NCBI GenBank assembly: GCA_963747405.1 | Contig: CAVVFG010000005.1 | Location: 1 to 64,000, forward strand | DNA length: 64,000 bases | Reading direction: 5' to 3' | From: Fodinibacter sp963747405 | Lineage (GTDB): Bacteria; Actinomycetota; Actinomycetes; Actinomycetales; Dermatophilaceae | Part shown: positions 42,377 through 51,951 of the stretch, in pieces | How the letters are laid out: each line of letters starts with the position of its first letter | How positions within the stretch are numbered: the stretch's first letter is position 1 | Position numbers and translations under genes: made by a program | The notes under the pieces: model-generated | The model's input: the letters and a program-made list of their open reading frames with translations, nothing else | What the model was told of the DNA's origin: nothing | Database searches by the model: none

Positions 42377-43437
42377 ACCGAGGCCCCGGCGCCGGCGGCC
42401 CGGCCGTTCGGCTGGTCGTCGGCCGGGTCGGCGACGGGAGCCACGAGCCGGCCGAGCGCCGCGAGGTCGCGCTCGGCGTGGTGCTGGCGCACGTACGGGG
42501 TGAGGTCGGCCACGCGGGCCGCGTGCACGGCATCCATCGCGAGGGGTGCGGGGCCGAGGGCGTGACCCACCGTGGTGAGCACCAGCTCGGCGCACGCCGC
42601 CGCCTGCGCCCGCACCCGGCTCGCCAGGAGGCGGCCGGCCGCACCGTCGGCGCGCCCGGCCTCGATCGCCCCGGCCGCGTCGCGCAGGCCGAGGAGGGTG
42701 CCGTGAAGGGCGACGTCGCACGCCCCGAGGTGCATCAGGGCCACCTGGTCGGGCCGCCGGGTGCGGGCGGCGGCCCACAGCGCGCCGGCCAGGGCCGCGG
42801 CCCCGCCGAACCAGACCGCCGCCACCCCGATGCCGCCCCAGGCGAAGCCGGGCCGGTCGAGGTACCAGCCGGGCGGCCCCACCGGGCTCGCCGGCACCGC
42901 GTCGAAGGTCACCGTGCTGGTGGTGACGTCGCGCAGCCCCCGCGGCACCCACGCGCCCGGGTCGACCGACACCCCGGTGGCGTGCAGGTCGACGGCGAGC
43001 AGGCCGGCCGCGCCGTCGTCGAGGTCGGCGGTGACGAGGGCATGCGACACCCGGTCCGCCAGCGAGCACCAGGGCTTGGCGCCGGTCAGCCGCCAGCCAC
43101 CTGCCGCCCGCCGGGCCGTGAGGCGGGTGCCCGGGGGAGCGGCGGCGTAGACGCCCCAGGTGGCGTCCTCGGGCGCGGTGGCGCGGGCCCGGTCGAGGAT
43201 GGCCACGGCATCCCAGTGAGGTTCGACGGTGCGTGCCGTGGTGAGGTCGACGCTGCCCAGGGTGGCGAGGGAGGACAGCACCTGCCAGGAGTCACGGCCC
43301 ATCGAGCGGGCAACCTGCTCACGGCTGCGGGCGAGCGCGAGTGACCCCTCGACCTCGCTGGCGACCGCCCGGGCCTCGTCGGCGGCGCCCTGCTCGCCCC
43401 ACTCCGCGAAGCACCAGGGGATGGGGGGAGATGTCAT
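42373..43437 (-). CDS. Acyl-CoA dehydrogenase-like flavoprotein
   Basis: This 354-residue protein has the acyl-CoA dehydrogenase fold signatures in diverged form (LTARRAAGGWRLTGAKPWCS, GLLAVDLHATGVSVDPGAW, TVTFDAVPASPVGPPGWY, GAAGRLLASRVRAQAAACAE). No canonical catalytic Glu motif is obvious. It is the first gene of a cassette continuing with the deacetylase-methyltransferase and glycosyltransferase, coupled by overlapping stop and start codons. This gene order recurs in other bacteria, but I know of no assigned product. An oxidative step on a lipid or sugar-linked acyl group is a reasonable guess. Confidence 0.75.
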   Translation of the reverse strand: MTSPPIPWCFAEWGEQGAADEARAVASEVEGSLALARSREQVARSMGRDSWQVLSSLATLGSVDLTTARTVEPHWDAVAILDRARATAPEDATWGVYAAAPPGTRLTARRAAGGWRLTGAKPWCSLADRVSHALVTADLDDGAAGLLAVDLHATGVSVDPGAWVPRGLRDVTTSTVTFDAVPASPVGPPGWYLDRPGFAWGGIGVAAVWFGGAAALAGALWAAARTRRPDQVALMHLGACDVALHGTLLGLRDAAGAIEAGRADGAAGRLLASRVRAQAAACAELVLTTVGHALGPAPLAMDAVHAARVADLTPYVRQHHAERDLAALGRLVAPVADPADDQPNGRAAGAGASV

Positions 43438-43573
43438 CTACGCCGTTCTACCCGTCCGGTGCCGCTCCATCCCCGTCCGGTGGCCGCGAAACTGTGCTGT
43501 CGAAGGCCCCGGCGACCTGCCCCCCACGTAGGGTCGTCCGCAGCCATGGGGGGCGAGCGGAGGAGGCGTTGAC

Positions 43574-44395
43574 ATGGGCGACACAGGCCACCGGACGAGT
43601 GAGATGACCGTGCGCGTCGCCGAGCTCGTCATCGTGCGGCACGGCGAGAGCGTGGGCAACCTCGCCGCCGCGGCGGCCGCTGAGAAGGGGCTGGACCGGC
43701 TCGAGCTCGACTACCGCGACCCTGACACCCCGTTGTCCGACAACGGTGTCGCACAGGCGGATGCGTTGGGGCGCCACCTCGCCGGACTCCCGGACGAGGC
43801 GCGTCCGGAGGTGGTGCTGGGCTCGCCGTACGTGCGAGCCGCCAGCACGATGGAGCACGCCCTCCGAGGATGCCCGTCGGCCCCGCGTCCCGTGCTCGAC
43901 GAGCGGCTGCGTGAGCGCGACCTCGGGCTCTTCGACGGCCTGACCGGGCAGGGCATCCGGGACGCCTACCCGGAGGAGGCGAAGCGCCGAACGGCGATGG
44001 GCAAGTTCTACCACCGGCCGCCTGGTGGCGAGAGCTGGACCGACGTGGTGCTGCGCGTGCGAGGGGTGCTCGGCGACCTCCACCAGACGCACGCCGGGCG
44101 GCGGGTGTGGGTCTTCACCCACCAGGCCGTGATCATGGCGTTCCGCTACCTGCTGGAGTCGCTCACCGAGCAGGAGCTGCTCGACATCGACGGCAACACC
44201 CCACTGGCCAACTGCTCGTTGACCCGGTACCGAGCGACGGATGCCGGTGGCCTGCGTCTGGTCGGCTACGGCGACGTCGACCACCTCGAGGCCTCGGATG
44301 CCGAGCCGACCCACGAGGAGCGCCCCGGGCCCGGCGAGGCCGCGACCTCGGGAGAGCGGTCATGCGCGAGGGCGCCGAGCCCGCGGTCGTGGTGA
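43574..44395 (+). CDS. Histidine phosphatase family (phosphoglycerate mutase-like) protein
   Basis: This 273-residue protein has the RHG motif (LVIVRHGESVGNLAA), ERDLGLFDGLTGQGI and the second catalytic His in VWVFTHQAVIMAFRYLLES. It should be a small-molecule or protein phosphatase of the branch with large internal loops. The ATG at 43574 lies after GGAGGAGGC. The C-terminal ~30 residues (EERPGPGEAATSGERSCARA) overlap the start of the NAD(P)HX dehydratase gene by 34 bases, so the two are probably cotranscribed. Confidence 0.85.
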   Translation: MGDTGHRTSEMTVRVAELVIVRHGESVGNLAAAAAAEKGLDRLELDYRDPDTPLSDNGVAQADALGRHLAGLPDEARPEVVLGSPYVRAASTMEHALRGCPSAPRPVLDERLRERDLGLFDGLTGQGIRDAYPEEAKRRTAMGKFYHRPPGGESWTDVVLRVRGVLGDLHQTHAGRRVWVFTHQAVIMAFRYLLESLTEQELLDIDGNTPLANCSLTRYRATDAGGLRLVGYGDVDHLEASDAEPTHEERPGPGEAATSGERSCARAPSPRSW

Positions 44396-45110
44396 CTCCC
44401 GCGCTGCTGCGCCGTCGGCCGCTGCCGTCGCCGGGCGGCGACAAGAACGAGAAGGGCCGGCTGCTCATCATCGGCGGCAGCCGCCAGACGCCGGGTGCCG
44501 TGCTCCTCGCCGCCGAGGCGGCGCTGCGCGTGGGTGCGGGGAAGGTGCGGGTGGCCACCACGGCATCCACGGCGACCCTGCTGGGGTCGCCCTGCCCGAG
44601 TGCTTCCTCGTCGGACTGCCCGAGGACGACGACGGCGGGCTGGGCCGCTCCGCCGCGGACCGGGTGCTCGAGCTGGCGGAGGCGGCCGACACGGTGCTGG
44701 CCGGACCCGGCATCGGCACGCCCGACGCCGCGCGCGAGCTGCTCGAGGTGGTGGTGCCGCAGCTCGAGTCGGCCCTGGTCGTCGACGCCCTCGGCACCGC
44801 CTTCCTCACCGCCCACCCCGAGGGCGTGCGCCACCTCTGCGGGGCGTGCCCTGCTGACCCCAACGCCGGCGAGCACGCCCGGGTGCTGCAGGAGGACGAG
44901 GAGGACGGGGAGGAGGTGGCGAGCGACGAGTTGGCCGGGCTGCTGGCGCGCGGGCTGTCCCCGGCCCGGGCTGCGGCCTGGGGGGCCTACGTGCACGGCC
45001 GCGCCGGCGAGCGGCTCACGGCGCAGGCCGCACCGGCTTCCTGGCCCGAGAGGTCGTGCTCGGGCTGCCTGCGGCCTGGGGAGGTCGACCTGGGCGTCAC
45101 CGACGGCTGA
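44362..45110 (+). pseudogene. nnrD: ADP-dependent NAD(P)H-hydrate dehydratase, multiply frameshifted and deleted
   Basis: The ATG at 44362 has GGGAG seven bases upstream. The first frame reads LPSPGGDKNEKGRLLIIGGS and VLLAAEAALRVGAGKVRVAT. Near 44585 it slips by one G into ECFLVGLPEDDDGGLG and TVLAGPGIGTPDAARELLEV. Further indels near 44850 (GRALLTP versus GACPADP) and near 45030-45090 are needed to follow the family. About 70 residues that normally hold the GSGDVLAG active-site motif are absent between HARVLQEDEED and ELAGLLARGLSPARAAA. The enzyme repairs hydrated NADH/NADPH. As assembled, this copy cannot work. Confidence 0.75.
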
Positions 45111-45192
45111 GCCGGCTGAGGGTCGCCCCGGCCGAGGTCGGGCTCGGCGCTGCGCCGGCTGAAGGTCGCCCCGGCCGAGGTCGGGCTCGGCG
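45111..45192. repeat. 39-bp direct repeat after nnrD
   Basis: Two copies beginning GCCGGCTGA(G/A)GGTCGCC occur at 45111-45149 and 45154-45192 with one mismatch and a four-base spacer. They lie just after the nnrD stop. The following bases to 45392 contain no supported gene. Confidence 0.75.
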
Positions 45193-45392
45193 TCGCCGGC
45201 GGCTGAGCGGGTGCCGTGCCTTTCGTCGATGGCCGCCCTCCTGGGCCGCCTCGATGTCGTCGTCCTCCCCTGGTCCGGCCGAGTCTCGTCCGGGACGCCA
45301 CCAACACGGGGACCGAGCCGCGGGGGACGCGGGGCATGTGCCCCCACGCCCGAAAAGGATTCTGCTGCAGGCGAACACTCTCTCTCAAACAC

Positions 45393-45421
45393 TTGTTCGA
45401 TTCGCCTCCGGTCGGTAGGAT
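45393..45421 (+). promoter_or_regulatory. Housekeeping-type promoter of the HNH gene
   Basis: TTGTTC (45393-45398), a 17-base spacer and TAGGAT (45416-45421) fit an actinobacterial SigA promoter. The GTG start at 45445 follows 24 bases later, with AAGGGGG as ribosome site. Confidence 0.5.
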
Positions 45422-45444
45422 CGTGTCACGGGGAAGGGGGAAAC

Positions 45445-47703
45445 GTGATCACGTCACAGCAGCGCCATCAGCGGTCATCGCGTGTGCCCACCACCCCTTC
45501 CACTGGGGCGACGGGTGGCCCGGCCCAGGCCGTGTCCTTGGGTGCAGCGCGAGTCGCGGCCGCGATCACGCAGCCAGGTGCCACCCGGGGCCGCGACGAG
45601 TGGCTGGCGGTCGTGGCGCACTGCCAGTGGCTGATCAACACCGTCACCGCGGTGCAGGACGCAGCCCTGGCCGAGGCGGCCCGGCGCGAGAGCGTGTGGT
45701 GCGAGGACGGCACTCTCGGTGAGAGCGTGCACGCTGCGGGCTGCATCACGCTCGACGCCGCCGACCTCGCGGCTCCCCTGATCGGCGCGACGCACGCGCA
45801 GGCCCAACGGCGGCTCGAGCTCGCCGTGCGCCTGGCCGCCAACCGTGCACCGGTGCCGGCCGAGCAGCGCGACCGTCCCGAGCCCAGCGGCCTGACCGGC
45901 CTGCACACCGCGATGGCCCAGGGCAGGCTCGACGGGTACCGCGCCGGCGTGGTCGCGTTCGAGCTCGAGCTGGCACCGGCCGACGTCGCCGACGCGGTGG
46001 TCGCCGCCCTGGCCCCCCGGCCCGGCGATGACTCCACCACGCTGCGGCAGCGCACCCGCCGGCTCATCGGGCGCATCTCGCCCGACCTGCTGCGTCAGCG
46101 CGCCGAGCGGGCCCGCGCCGAGACCGGGCTGCGCCGGTGGGTGGCCGAGCCCGGGGTCGACGAGTGGCACGGCACCTTCCCCAGCGAGGACGCCGCCACC
46201 GCGTGGGCCGCGATCGACCGCCTCGCGCACGACCTCGTCGCCAACGGCACCTGCACCACCATCGAACAGGCCCGCGGCAAGGCACTGACCGACCTGGTCA
46301 CCGGCAACGCCACCATCGACGTGCAGATCGTGCTCACTGTCCCCGCCGACACCCAGCCGATGTCCGAGGCTTGTGATGTCACCGCGGCCGAAGGTGCCGC
46401 GCACCGGACACACCCCCAACCGCACGCCGCTCCCTACGATGGCGGCCCTGCGACCAACCTGGGCCAGTCGCCGTCAACCCCGGTCGAAGCCAACCCGATT
46501 CACCTCGAGGCCGCCGCGGCAGCGAGCGACGACGAACTTGTGGCCAGCAACCACCCGCCGGAGCCTGCTGGGCCCGACCGTGGTTCGGCCGACGCCCAAG
46601 CACGCACGGCGGCGCGTGACGACAACATCGTGGGCGACATCCACCAGCCGGCGTCAGCTGGGCCCGACCGTGGCTGCGCCGACGCCGAGGCGACCACGGT
46701 CTTGCGCGACGAGATCCTGGCCGGCATCCAGCGGTCCGTGTCAGGTGAGACCTTCATCGGCGCGCCCAGTGCGCGGCCGACGGCCACGACAGGCAACGAC
46801 GCCGGCATCGAGGGCGGGCGGGCTCGGGCGGATGCCGCGGCTGGCGGTGTGCCGGCCCACGCGCCGCCGGTGGCAGCCGAACGTGATGACGACCTGATCG
46901 AGGTGCAGGGAAGCCGACCGTCCGAGCCGCTGCTCGTACGCCGCTCCTGGCTGCGCGACCACCTGCACAAGCGACCACCGCAACCGCGGCGCGGCCGCCC
47001 GAAGACCGCACCCGCCGTCGTTGCCTGCGACCCGCTCACCGGGGCCCGGCTCGACCCAAACGACACCCTCGCCACCGGCACCTACCGGCCCAGCACCGAG
47101 CTCACCGCCCTGGTCAAGGCCCGCGACGGCCGCTGCCGATTCCCCGGCTGCGCCGTCGCCGCCCGCTTCTGCGACCTCGACCACGTCCGGCCCTGGCCGG
47201 CCGGACCCACCAACGACACCAACCTGCTCACCCTCTGCCGGCGACACCACCGCATCAAGCAAGCCCCCGGCTGGCGACTGCGCCTGGCCCCGGACGGCAC
47301 CGCCACCTTCACCGACCCCACCGGACGAACCCGCACCACCACCGCACTCGATGCCCTGCACACCCCGGTCCTCGCGGCCGACCCGGCCGACCCGACAGAC
47401 GTGGGTCTCGTGGCGACGCCTGCCGACCCAGATCACCCGGCGACTCCGGTCGCCCACGGACGTGAGCCCCTCCCAGCCACGGCGATCCCCACCCAGGGGC
47501 CGCCTGCCGCCCCGGCGACCGGGTCGCGATGGAGCGCCCTCGAGCACCACCTCACCTTCCGCCTCGAGCACCAGGTGCACCCGATGAACCTCATCCTGGG
47601 CACACCCCCCACCCACCGCCGCTGCACCAGCGCCGCCCAGCTGCGCGCCGGTCACGCCCGAACGACGCCCCGAGCCCCATGGCCGGATGAACCGCCCTTC
47701 TGA
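45445..47703 (+). CDS. DUF222 (13E12-type) HNH endonuclease domain protein
   Basis: This 752-residue protein starts at a GTG. The DUF222 domain covers about residues 30-300 (EWLAVVAHCQWLINTVTAVQ, EWHGTFPSEDAATAWAAIDR). A long low-complexity linker (~300-510) follows and contains two imperfect repeats around PAGPDRGSADAQ and SAGPDRGCADAE. A C-terminal HNH domain has RDGRCRFPGCAVAARFCDLD, HVRPWPAGPTNDTNLL and CRRHHRIKQAPGW. Such proteins are numerous in actinobacterial genomes and resemble intron- or mobile-element-associated nucleases, but their biological role is unclear. The linker is much longer than usual. Confidence 0.88.
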   Translation: MITSQQRHQRSSRVPTTPSTGATGGPAQAVSLGAARVAAAITQPGATRGRDEWLAVVAHCQWLINTVTAVQDAALAEAARRESVWCEDGTLGESVHAAGCITLDAADLAAPLIGATHAQAQRRLELAVRLAANRAPVPAEQRDRPEPSGLTGLHTAMAQGRLDGYRAGVVAFELELAPADVADAVVAALAPRPGDDSTTLRQRTRRLIGRISPDLLRQRAERARAETGLRRWVAEPGVDEWHGTFPSEDAATAWAAIDRLAHDLVANGTCTTIEQARGKALTDLVTGNATIDVQIVLTVPADTQPMSEACDVTAAEGAAHRTHPQPHAAPYDGGPATNLGQSPSTPVEANPIHLEAAAAASDDELVASNHPPEPAGPDRGSADAQARTAARDDNIVGDIHQPASAGPDRGCADAEATTVLRDEILAGIQRSVSGETFIGAPSARPTATTGNDAGIEGGRARADAAAGGVPAHAPPVAAERDDDLIEVQGSRPSEPLLVRRSWLRDHLHKRPPQPRRGRPKTAPAVVACDPLTGARLDPNDTLATGTYRPSTELTALVKARDGRCRFPGCAVAARFCDLDHVRPWPAGPTNDTNLLTLCRRHHRIKQAPGWRLRLAPDGTATFTDPTGRTRTTTALDALHTPVLAADPADPTDVGLVATPADPDHPATPVAHGREPLPATAIPTQGPPAAPATGSRWSALEHHLTFRLEHQVHPMNLILGTPPTHRRCTSAAQLRAGHARTTPRAPWPDEPPF

Positions 47704-47759
47704 CCCGACACCCGCCCACCACCCGAGGTGGTCATCTTCGGCACCCTCGGGGCAGCCGC

Positions 47760-48719
47760 TCAGCCCTGCTTCGCGCTCGTGGCGATGCCGTCGAGCACGT
47801 AGCGCTGGGTGAACGCGAAGATCACGATCATCGGGACCGTCGCGATGAGCGTGGCCGCCATGGCGATCTCCCAGTGGTACTCGCCGGAGAGCGCGAAGGC
47901 GTCGACGATCGACTTCAGGCCGCGCGGCATCGTGAAGTAGTCGGGCGTCTGCAGGTAGATCAACGGCTTCATCAGGTCCGACCAGCTGGCCTGCAGCTCG
48001 AACACGAACACGATGACGAGTGCCGGCCGGGCCAGCGGCAGCGCGATGGCGCGGAACATCCGCAGGTACGAGGCACCGTCGACCCGGGCGGCCTCGAAGA
48101 GCTCGCGCGGGATGCCGAGGAAGAACTGCCGCAGCAAGAAGATGTAGAAGGCCGAGCCGAAGAGGTTCTGGGCCCACAGCGGCACCTGGGTGTCGACCAT
48201 TCCGACCGTGTTCCAGATCAGGTAGACGGGGATCATCGTCACCGCGCCGGGCAGCATCATCGTCGCGAGCACCAGGCCGAAGATCAGGTTGCGGTAGCGG
48301 AAGCGGAAGTAGGCGAAGCCGAAGGCGACCAGGGCGCTCGAGAGCGTGACCGCGGTGGCGGCCATCAGGCCCACCGTGACGGAGTTGAAGAGCCAGCGCA
48401 GCACCGGCCCGGCATCCCACACCTCGACGAAGTTCGACCACTGCACCGTCCTCGGGATGAGCTGGTTGTCGAACACCTGCTCCTTGGGCTTGAGCGACGC
48501 CGACACCAGCCACACGAGCGGGTAGACGAAGGCCAGCGTGGCGAGGAACAGCACCGCGAGGTAGAGGCCCTTCCAGAACCACGACCGCGCGGTGCCCCGG
48601 TCGCGCCGGCCGGCTGGTCCCTCGAGCGGGGCCACCCGGGCAGGCCCGCGGGCACTGGCGGGACCCTGCTCGCCGCCACCACCGACCGGTGGGTTCCCCT
48701 GGACGACAGGCGTGCTCAT
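47760..48719 (-). CDS. ABC sugar transporter permease (MalG-type)
   Basis: This 319-residue inner-membrane permease has six helices. The EAA loop is readable as FFLGIPRELFEAARVDGASY. The N-terminal ~45 residues are Pro/Gly/Arg-rich. It is the last gene of a binding-protein/permease/permease cluster on the minus strand. Its ATG overlaps the stop of the upstream permease (48716-48719). No ATPase gene is nearby, so a shared MsiK-type ATPase elsewhere may energise it. The substrate is probably an oligosaccharide. Confidence 0.9.
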   Translation of the reverse strand: MSTPVVQGNPPVGGGGEQGPASARGPARVAPLEGPAGRRDRGTARSWFWKGLYLAVLFLATLAFVYPLVWLVSASLKPKEQVFDNQLIPRTVQWSNFVEVWDAGPVLRWLFNSVTVGLMAATAVTLSSALVAFGFAYFRFRYRNLIFGLVLATMMLPGAVTMIPVYLIWNTVGMVDTQVPLWAQNLFGSAFYIFLLRQFFLGIPRELFEAARVDGASYLRMFRAIALPLARPALVIVFVFELQASWSDLMKPLIYLQTPDYFTMPRGLKSIVDAFALSGEYHWEIAMAATLIATVPMIVIFAFTQRYVLDGIATSAKQG

Positions 48720-49622
48720 CGGGTATCCCCCTCGTAGTAGACGAACCGGTTCCCGACCTTCACCTGGATCACGGTGATGACCATGATGATCGCGAACAGC
48801 ACCCAGGCCATGGCGGAGGCGAACCCCATCCGGAAGAACTGGAAGGCGTTCTGGAAGAGGTAGACCATGTAGACCAGCGAGGCGTCGGATGCCGTGGCCT
48901 TCTGCTGCGGGCCGTAGAACATGGTGTACGCCTGGTCGAACATCTGCAGCGCTGCGATGGTGTGGGTGATGACGCTGAAGAAGATTGCCCCGGAGATCAT
49001 CGGCACGGTGACGCTGAACAGCCGGCGCACGGGCCCGGCGCCATCGAGCATGGCGGCCTCGTGGAGCTGCCGGGGGACGGCGTGCAGGGCTGCGAGGAAG
49101 ATGACCACGCTGCCGCCCACCGCCCAGAGGCTGACGACCGCCAGCGACGGCTTGAGCCACGCCGGGTCGGTGGTCCAGTCCGGTCCACGGATGCCGAACC
49201 AGCCCAGCACCTGGTTCACCAGGCCGCGCCGCCCGTTGAGCAGGAGCAGGAACATCGCCCCCGCGGCGACGGCCGGCGTCATCACCGGCAGGTAGAACGC
49301 CGTGCGGAAGAAGCCGGCGGCCCGGCCGACCCGCTGCAGCAGCAGGGCCAGGCCGAGCGCGAAGGCCGTGCCGAGCGGCACGTAGAGGGCGGCGTAGCTG
49401 AAGGTGTTGGCCAGCGAGGTTCGCACCCGCGGGTCCGAGAGCAGCTCGGAGTAGTTGGCCGCGCCGACACTCTTCGAGCTGCCGACGAGCGAGTAGTCGG
49501 TGAAGGAGAGCACCAGGCTGGCGACCATCGGGCCGGCCGTGAAGACGAGGAAACCGATGATCCAGGGCGAGATGAAGCCGAAGGCGGCCCGGGTCTCGCG
49601 CCGCTGCAGCGTGCTTTGCCAT
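48716..49622 (-). CDS. ABC sugar transporter permease (MalF-type), start region damaged
   Basis: About 300 residues form a six-helix permease (FISPWIIGFLVFTAGPMVAS, GFFRTAFYLPVMTPAVAAGA) with the EAA loop ALHAVPRQLHEAAMLDGAGP. The expected start is the ATG at 49622, but from it the frame reads AKHAAAARD. The coding frame (STLQRRETRAAFGF) is displaced by one base, so an indel lies within the first few codons. The same spot removes the stop codon of the upstream binding-protein gene. Confidence 0.8.
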
Positions 49623-51001
49623 CGGTCGACACCTTGTCGTAGGCCGTCTGTGCCTCCTTCTGCGCCTGTGCCAGAGCCTGACCCGGGTCCTGCCCCTCGA
49701 GGGCGCGCGACACCGCGCTCTTCCAGGCCGCGTCGATCTCGGCGCCGGCGGGGGACGGGTTCAGCGCCTCGGCGGTGTCGAGAGCGCCGTAGAAGTCGTC
49801 GATCGCCTTCTTGAAGCCCGGGTCGGGGACGTCCCCGAGGTACTTCTCCCTGATCTGCTCGTCGGCCACCTTGTTGGCGGTGAACAGGCCGGTGAAGAAC
49901 GACTTGGCCTGGGCCACCTTCTGCGCCCGGGCCTCGGCGGCCTTCATCCAGGTGTCGGTGGACGTCATCGTCTTGGCCCAGGCACACGCGGCGACGGGGT
50001 TCTTGGCACCCTTGGGAATCGCCCAGGCAGAACCGCTGAGCAGGCTCATCTGCTGGCCCTGACGGTCGGTGAACGGCGTGGACTGCAGCTTCAGGCCGGA
50101 GGGGATGAAGTCACGCAGCAGGTTGACGTACCAGTTCTCCATCGGGAACGCGGCGATGGTGTGCGCGGTGAGCGGGTGTGTCGCCGAAGATGTCGTAGGC
50201 GTCGTGGAAGGACGTGAACCTGGTCCAGCCGCCCTGGCTGTTGACCAGGCCGACGGTGTACGTCAGGGCGTCGACGGCCTTGGGGTCGTCGAGGTGCGGC
50301 GCGCCGTCGTCGCCGATGATCGTCGCGCCGTTGGCCATCGCCCACTGCGGGAACGAGCTGGGCAGCTTGGGGTCGTAGCCCAGCCGCTTGATCTTCCCGC
50401 CGCTCTGCTGGAACAGCTTGCCGCTGGTAGCGGCGAGCGCGTCCCAGTCCTGGGTCTGGATCTGGTCGGGGGCGAGTCCGGCCGACTGCAGCGCCGTGGC
50501 GTCGATGAGGTTGGTCTGAACGACGTAGAACTCGGGGATGCCGTAGACCTTGTCGGCCAGGGTCACCGACCGCATCGCAGCGGGCCGGTACTGGCTGGTA
50601 TCGATGCTCTGCCCGCTGATGCACTGCTCGAGCGGCTGGATGGCGCCCTTGGCCGCGTAGGTGCCGATTAGCTGGCGGCTCATGTAGACCAGGTCCGGCG
50701 GGTTGCCGCTCGCCAAGGCGGTGAGGAACTGCTGCGCGTCGAAGTCGCCCTTGTTGATGGTGACCTTGACGTCGGGTGCGGCGGCCTTGAAGGCAGCGAT
50801 CCGCGACTGGCCGACCTCGTCCTCGCCGCCGAACCCCATCGTGGTGAGGGTGCCGCTCGGGGTGCCCGACCAGCTGGAGGAGCCCGAGCCGCCGGATCCC
50901 TCGGCGTTGCCGCCACCCCCGCCGTCGGACCCGCCGACCCCTGCGCACCCCGCCACCAGCGCCACGGGCAGCAGCACCGCCAACCCCCGGGTCCTCCTCA
51001 T
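49623..51001 (-). pseudogene. ABC transporter sugar-binding lipoprotein, frameshifted
   Basis: From the ATG at 51001 a lipoprotein signal (LAVLLPVALVAGC) and a Gly/Ser linker lead into a family 1 extracellular solute-binding domain (GTLTTMGFGGEDEVGQSRIA, QFLTALASGNPPDLVYMSRQ, DKVYGIPEFYVVQTNLID). Near 50170 coding moves by one base into TAHTIAAFPMENWYVNLLRD, SGSAWAIPKGAKNPVAACAW and AEALNPSPAGAEIDAAWKSA. The second part then has no stop and runs on into the permease region (to 49282 in its own frame). With two small corrections it would be a normal ~450-residue binding protein delivering sugar to the two permeases. Confidence 0.8.
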
Positions 51002-51126
51002 GGTCGCTCCCTCCGTCGGCCCCCGCCGGAGGTCTTCCGAGCAGTGGGCATGAGATCAGGTACCCGCCCGCACAGCGCGAAAACCCCCCGGTCCCAAGCG
51101 TTCCCCCGGCCGGTTCTGCGCCGGCC

Positions 51127-51951
51127 TCAGGCGGCCGAGTTGTGCACCCGGCGCTCGTCGTCGGCGAGCAGCTCGCAGCGCAGGCGCTCGACGATGCCGC
51201 GCAGGATGCGCGACACCTGCATCTGGCTGACTCCGATCTGCTCGCCGATCTCACCCTGGGTCAGCTCGTCGACGTAGCGCAGCCGCAGCACGAGGCGCTG
51301 TCGCTCGGTGAGACCGGCGATCGCGTGGCGCAGGGCGTCGCGCACCTCGATGGGGCCCGCGTGGCTGTTGGCGACCAGCAGGTGGTCGGCGAGGTTGGTG
51401 CCGGCCGCGGTGGGCGCGTCGAGGGAGACGGCGTGGTAGCCGGCAGAGACTCCGCGCGCCTCGTCGACCTCGTCGACCGAGACGCCGAGCACGCTGGCCA
51501 GCTCGGTGTCGTGGGGGTCGCGGTTCAGCGTGTGCCGCAGGCGCTCCTCCTCGACGACGAGGCCGGCGCGCAGCTCCTGGATGCGCCGGGGCGGGCGCAC
51601 CGCCCAGCCGTGGTCGCGGAACCAGCGCTTGAGCTCACCGGAGATGGTGGGGTGTGCGAAGGCCGCGAGACCCGGCCCGGCGCCGGGCCGGTAGCGGTCG
51701 ACCGCCTTGACGAGGGCGGTGCGCGCCACCTGGAGCAGGTCGTCGGTCTCGACGCCGCGCCCGCTGTAGCGCATCGCCAGGCCGTCGGCCAGGGGCAGCA
51801 TCTGGATCACGATCCGCTCGACGAGCTGGGACCGGCGGGCGGGGTCGGTCTCGTCGGCCAGCTCTGCGGCGAGGGCGTCGACCTCGGTGTCGAGGTCGAC
51901 CGCGGATGCCGGGTGGCGGTCGAGCGTGGGGGAGATGGTCGAGGGTGCCAT
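51127..51951 (-). CDS. Alternative sigma factor of the SigB/SigF/SigG family
   Basis: This protein has 274 residues from the ATG at 51951 (AGGA eight bases upstream). Region 2 reads MLPLADGLAMRYSGRGVETD and DLLQVARTALVKAVDRYRPG, region 3 reads RRIQELRAGLVVEEERLRHT, and region 4 reads LTERQRLVLRLRYVDELTQG with the HTH EIGEQIGVSQMQVSRILRG. This is the actinobacterial general-stress/sporulation sigma group, usually controlled by an RsbW-type anti-sigma. No such gene is in the window. Several nearby genes have matching GTTT...GGGTA promoters, so it may direct them. Confidence 0.9.
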   Translation of the reverse strand: MAPSTISPTLDRHPASAVDLDTEVDALAAELADETDPARRSQLVERIVIQMLPLADGLAMRYSGRGVETDDLLQVARTALVKAVDRYRPGAGPGLAAFAHPTISGELKRWFRDHGWAVRPPRRIQELRAGLVVEEERLRHTLNRDPHDTELASVLGVSVDEVDEARGVSAGYHAVSLDAPTAAGTNLADHLLVANSHAGPIEVRDALRHAIAGLTERQRLVLRLRYVDELTQGEIGEQIGVSQMQVSRILRGIVERLRCELLADDERRVHNSAA

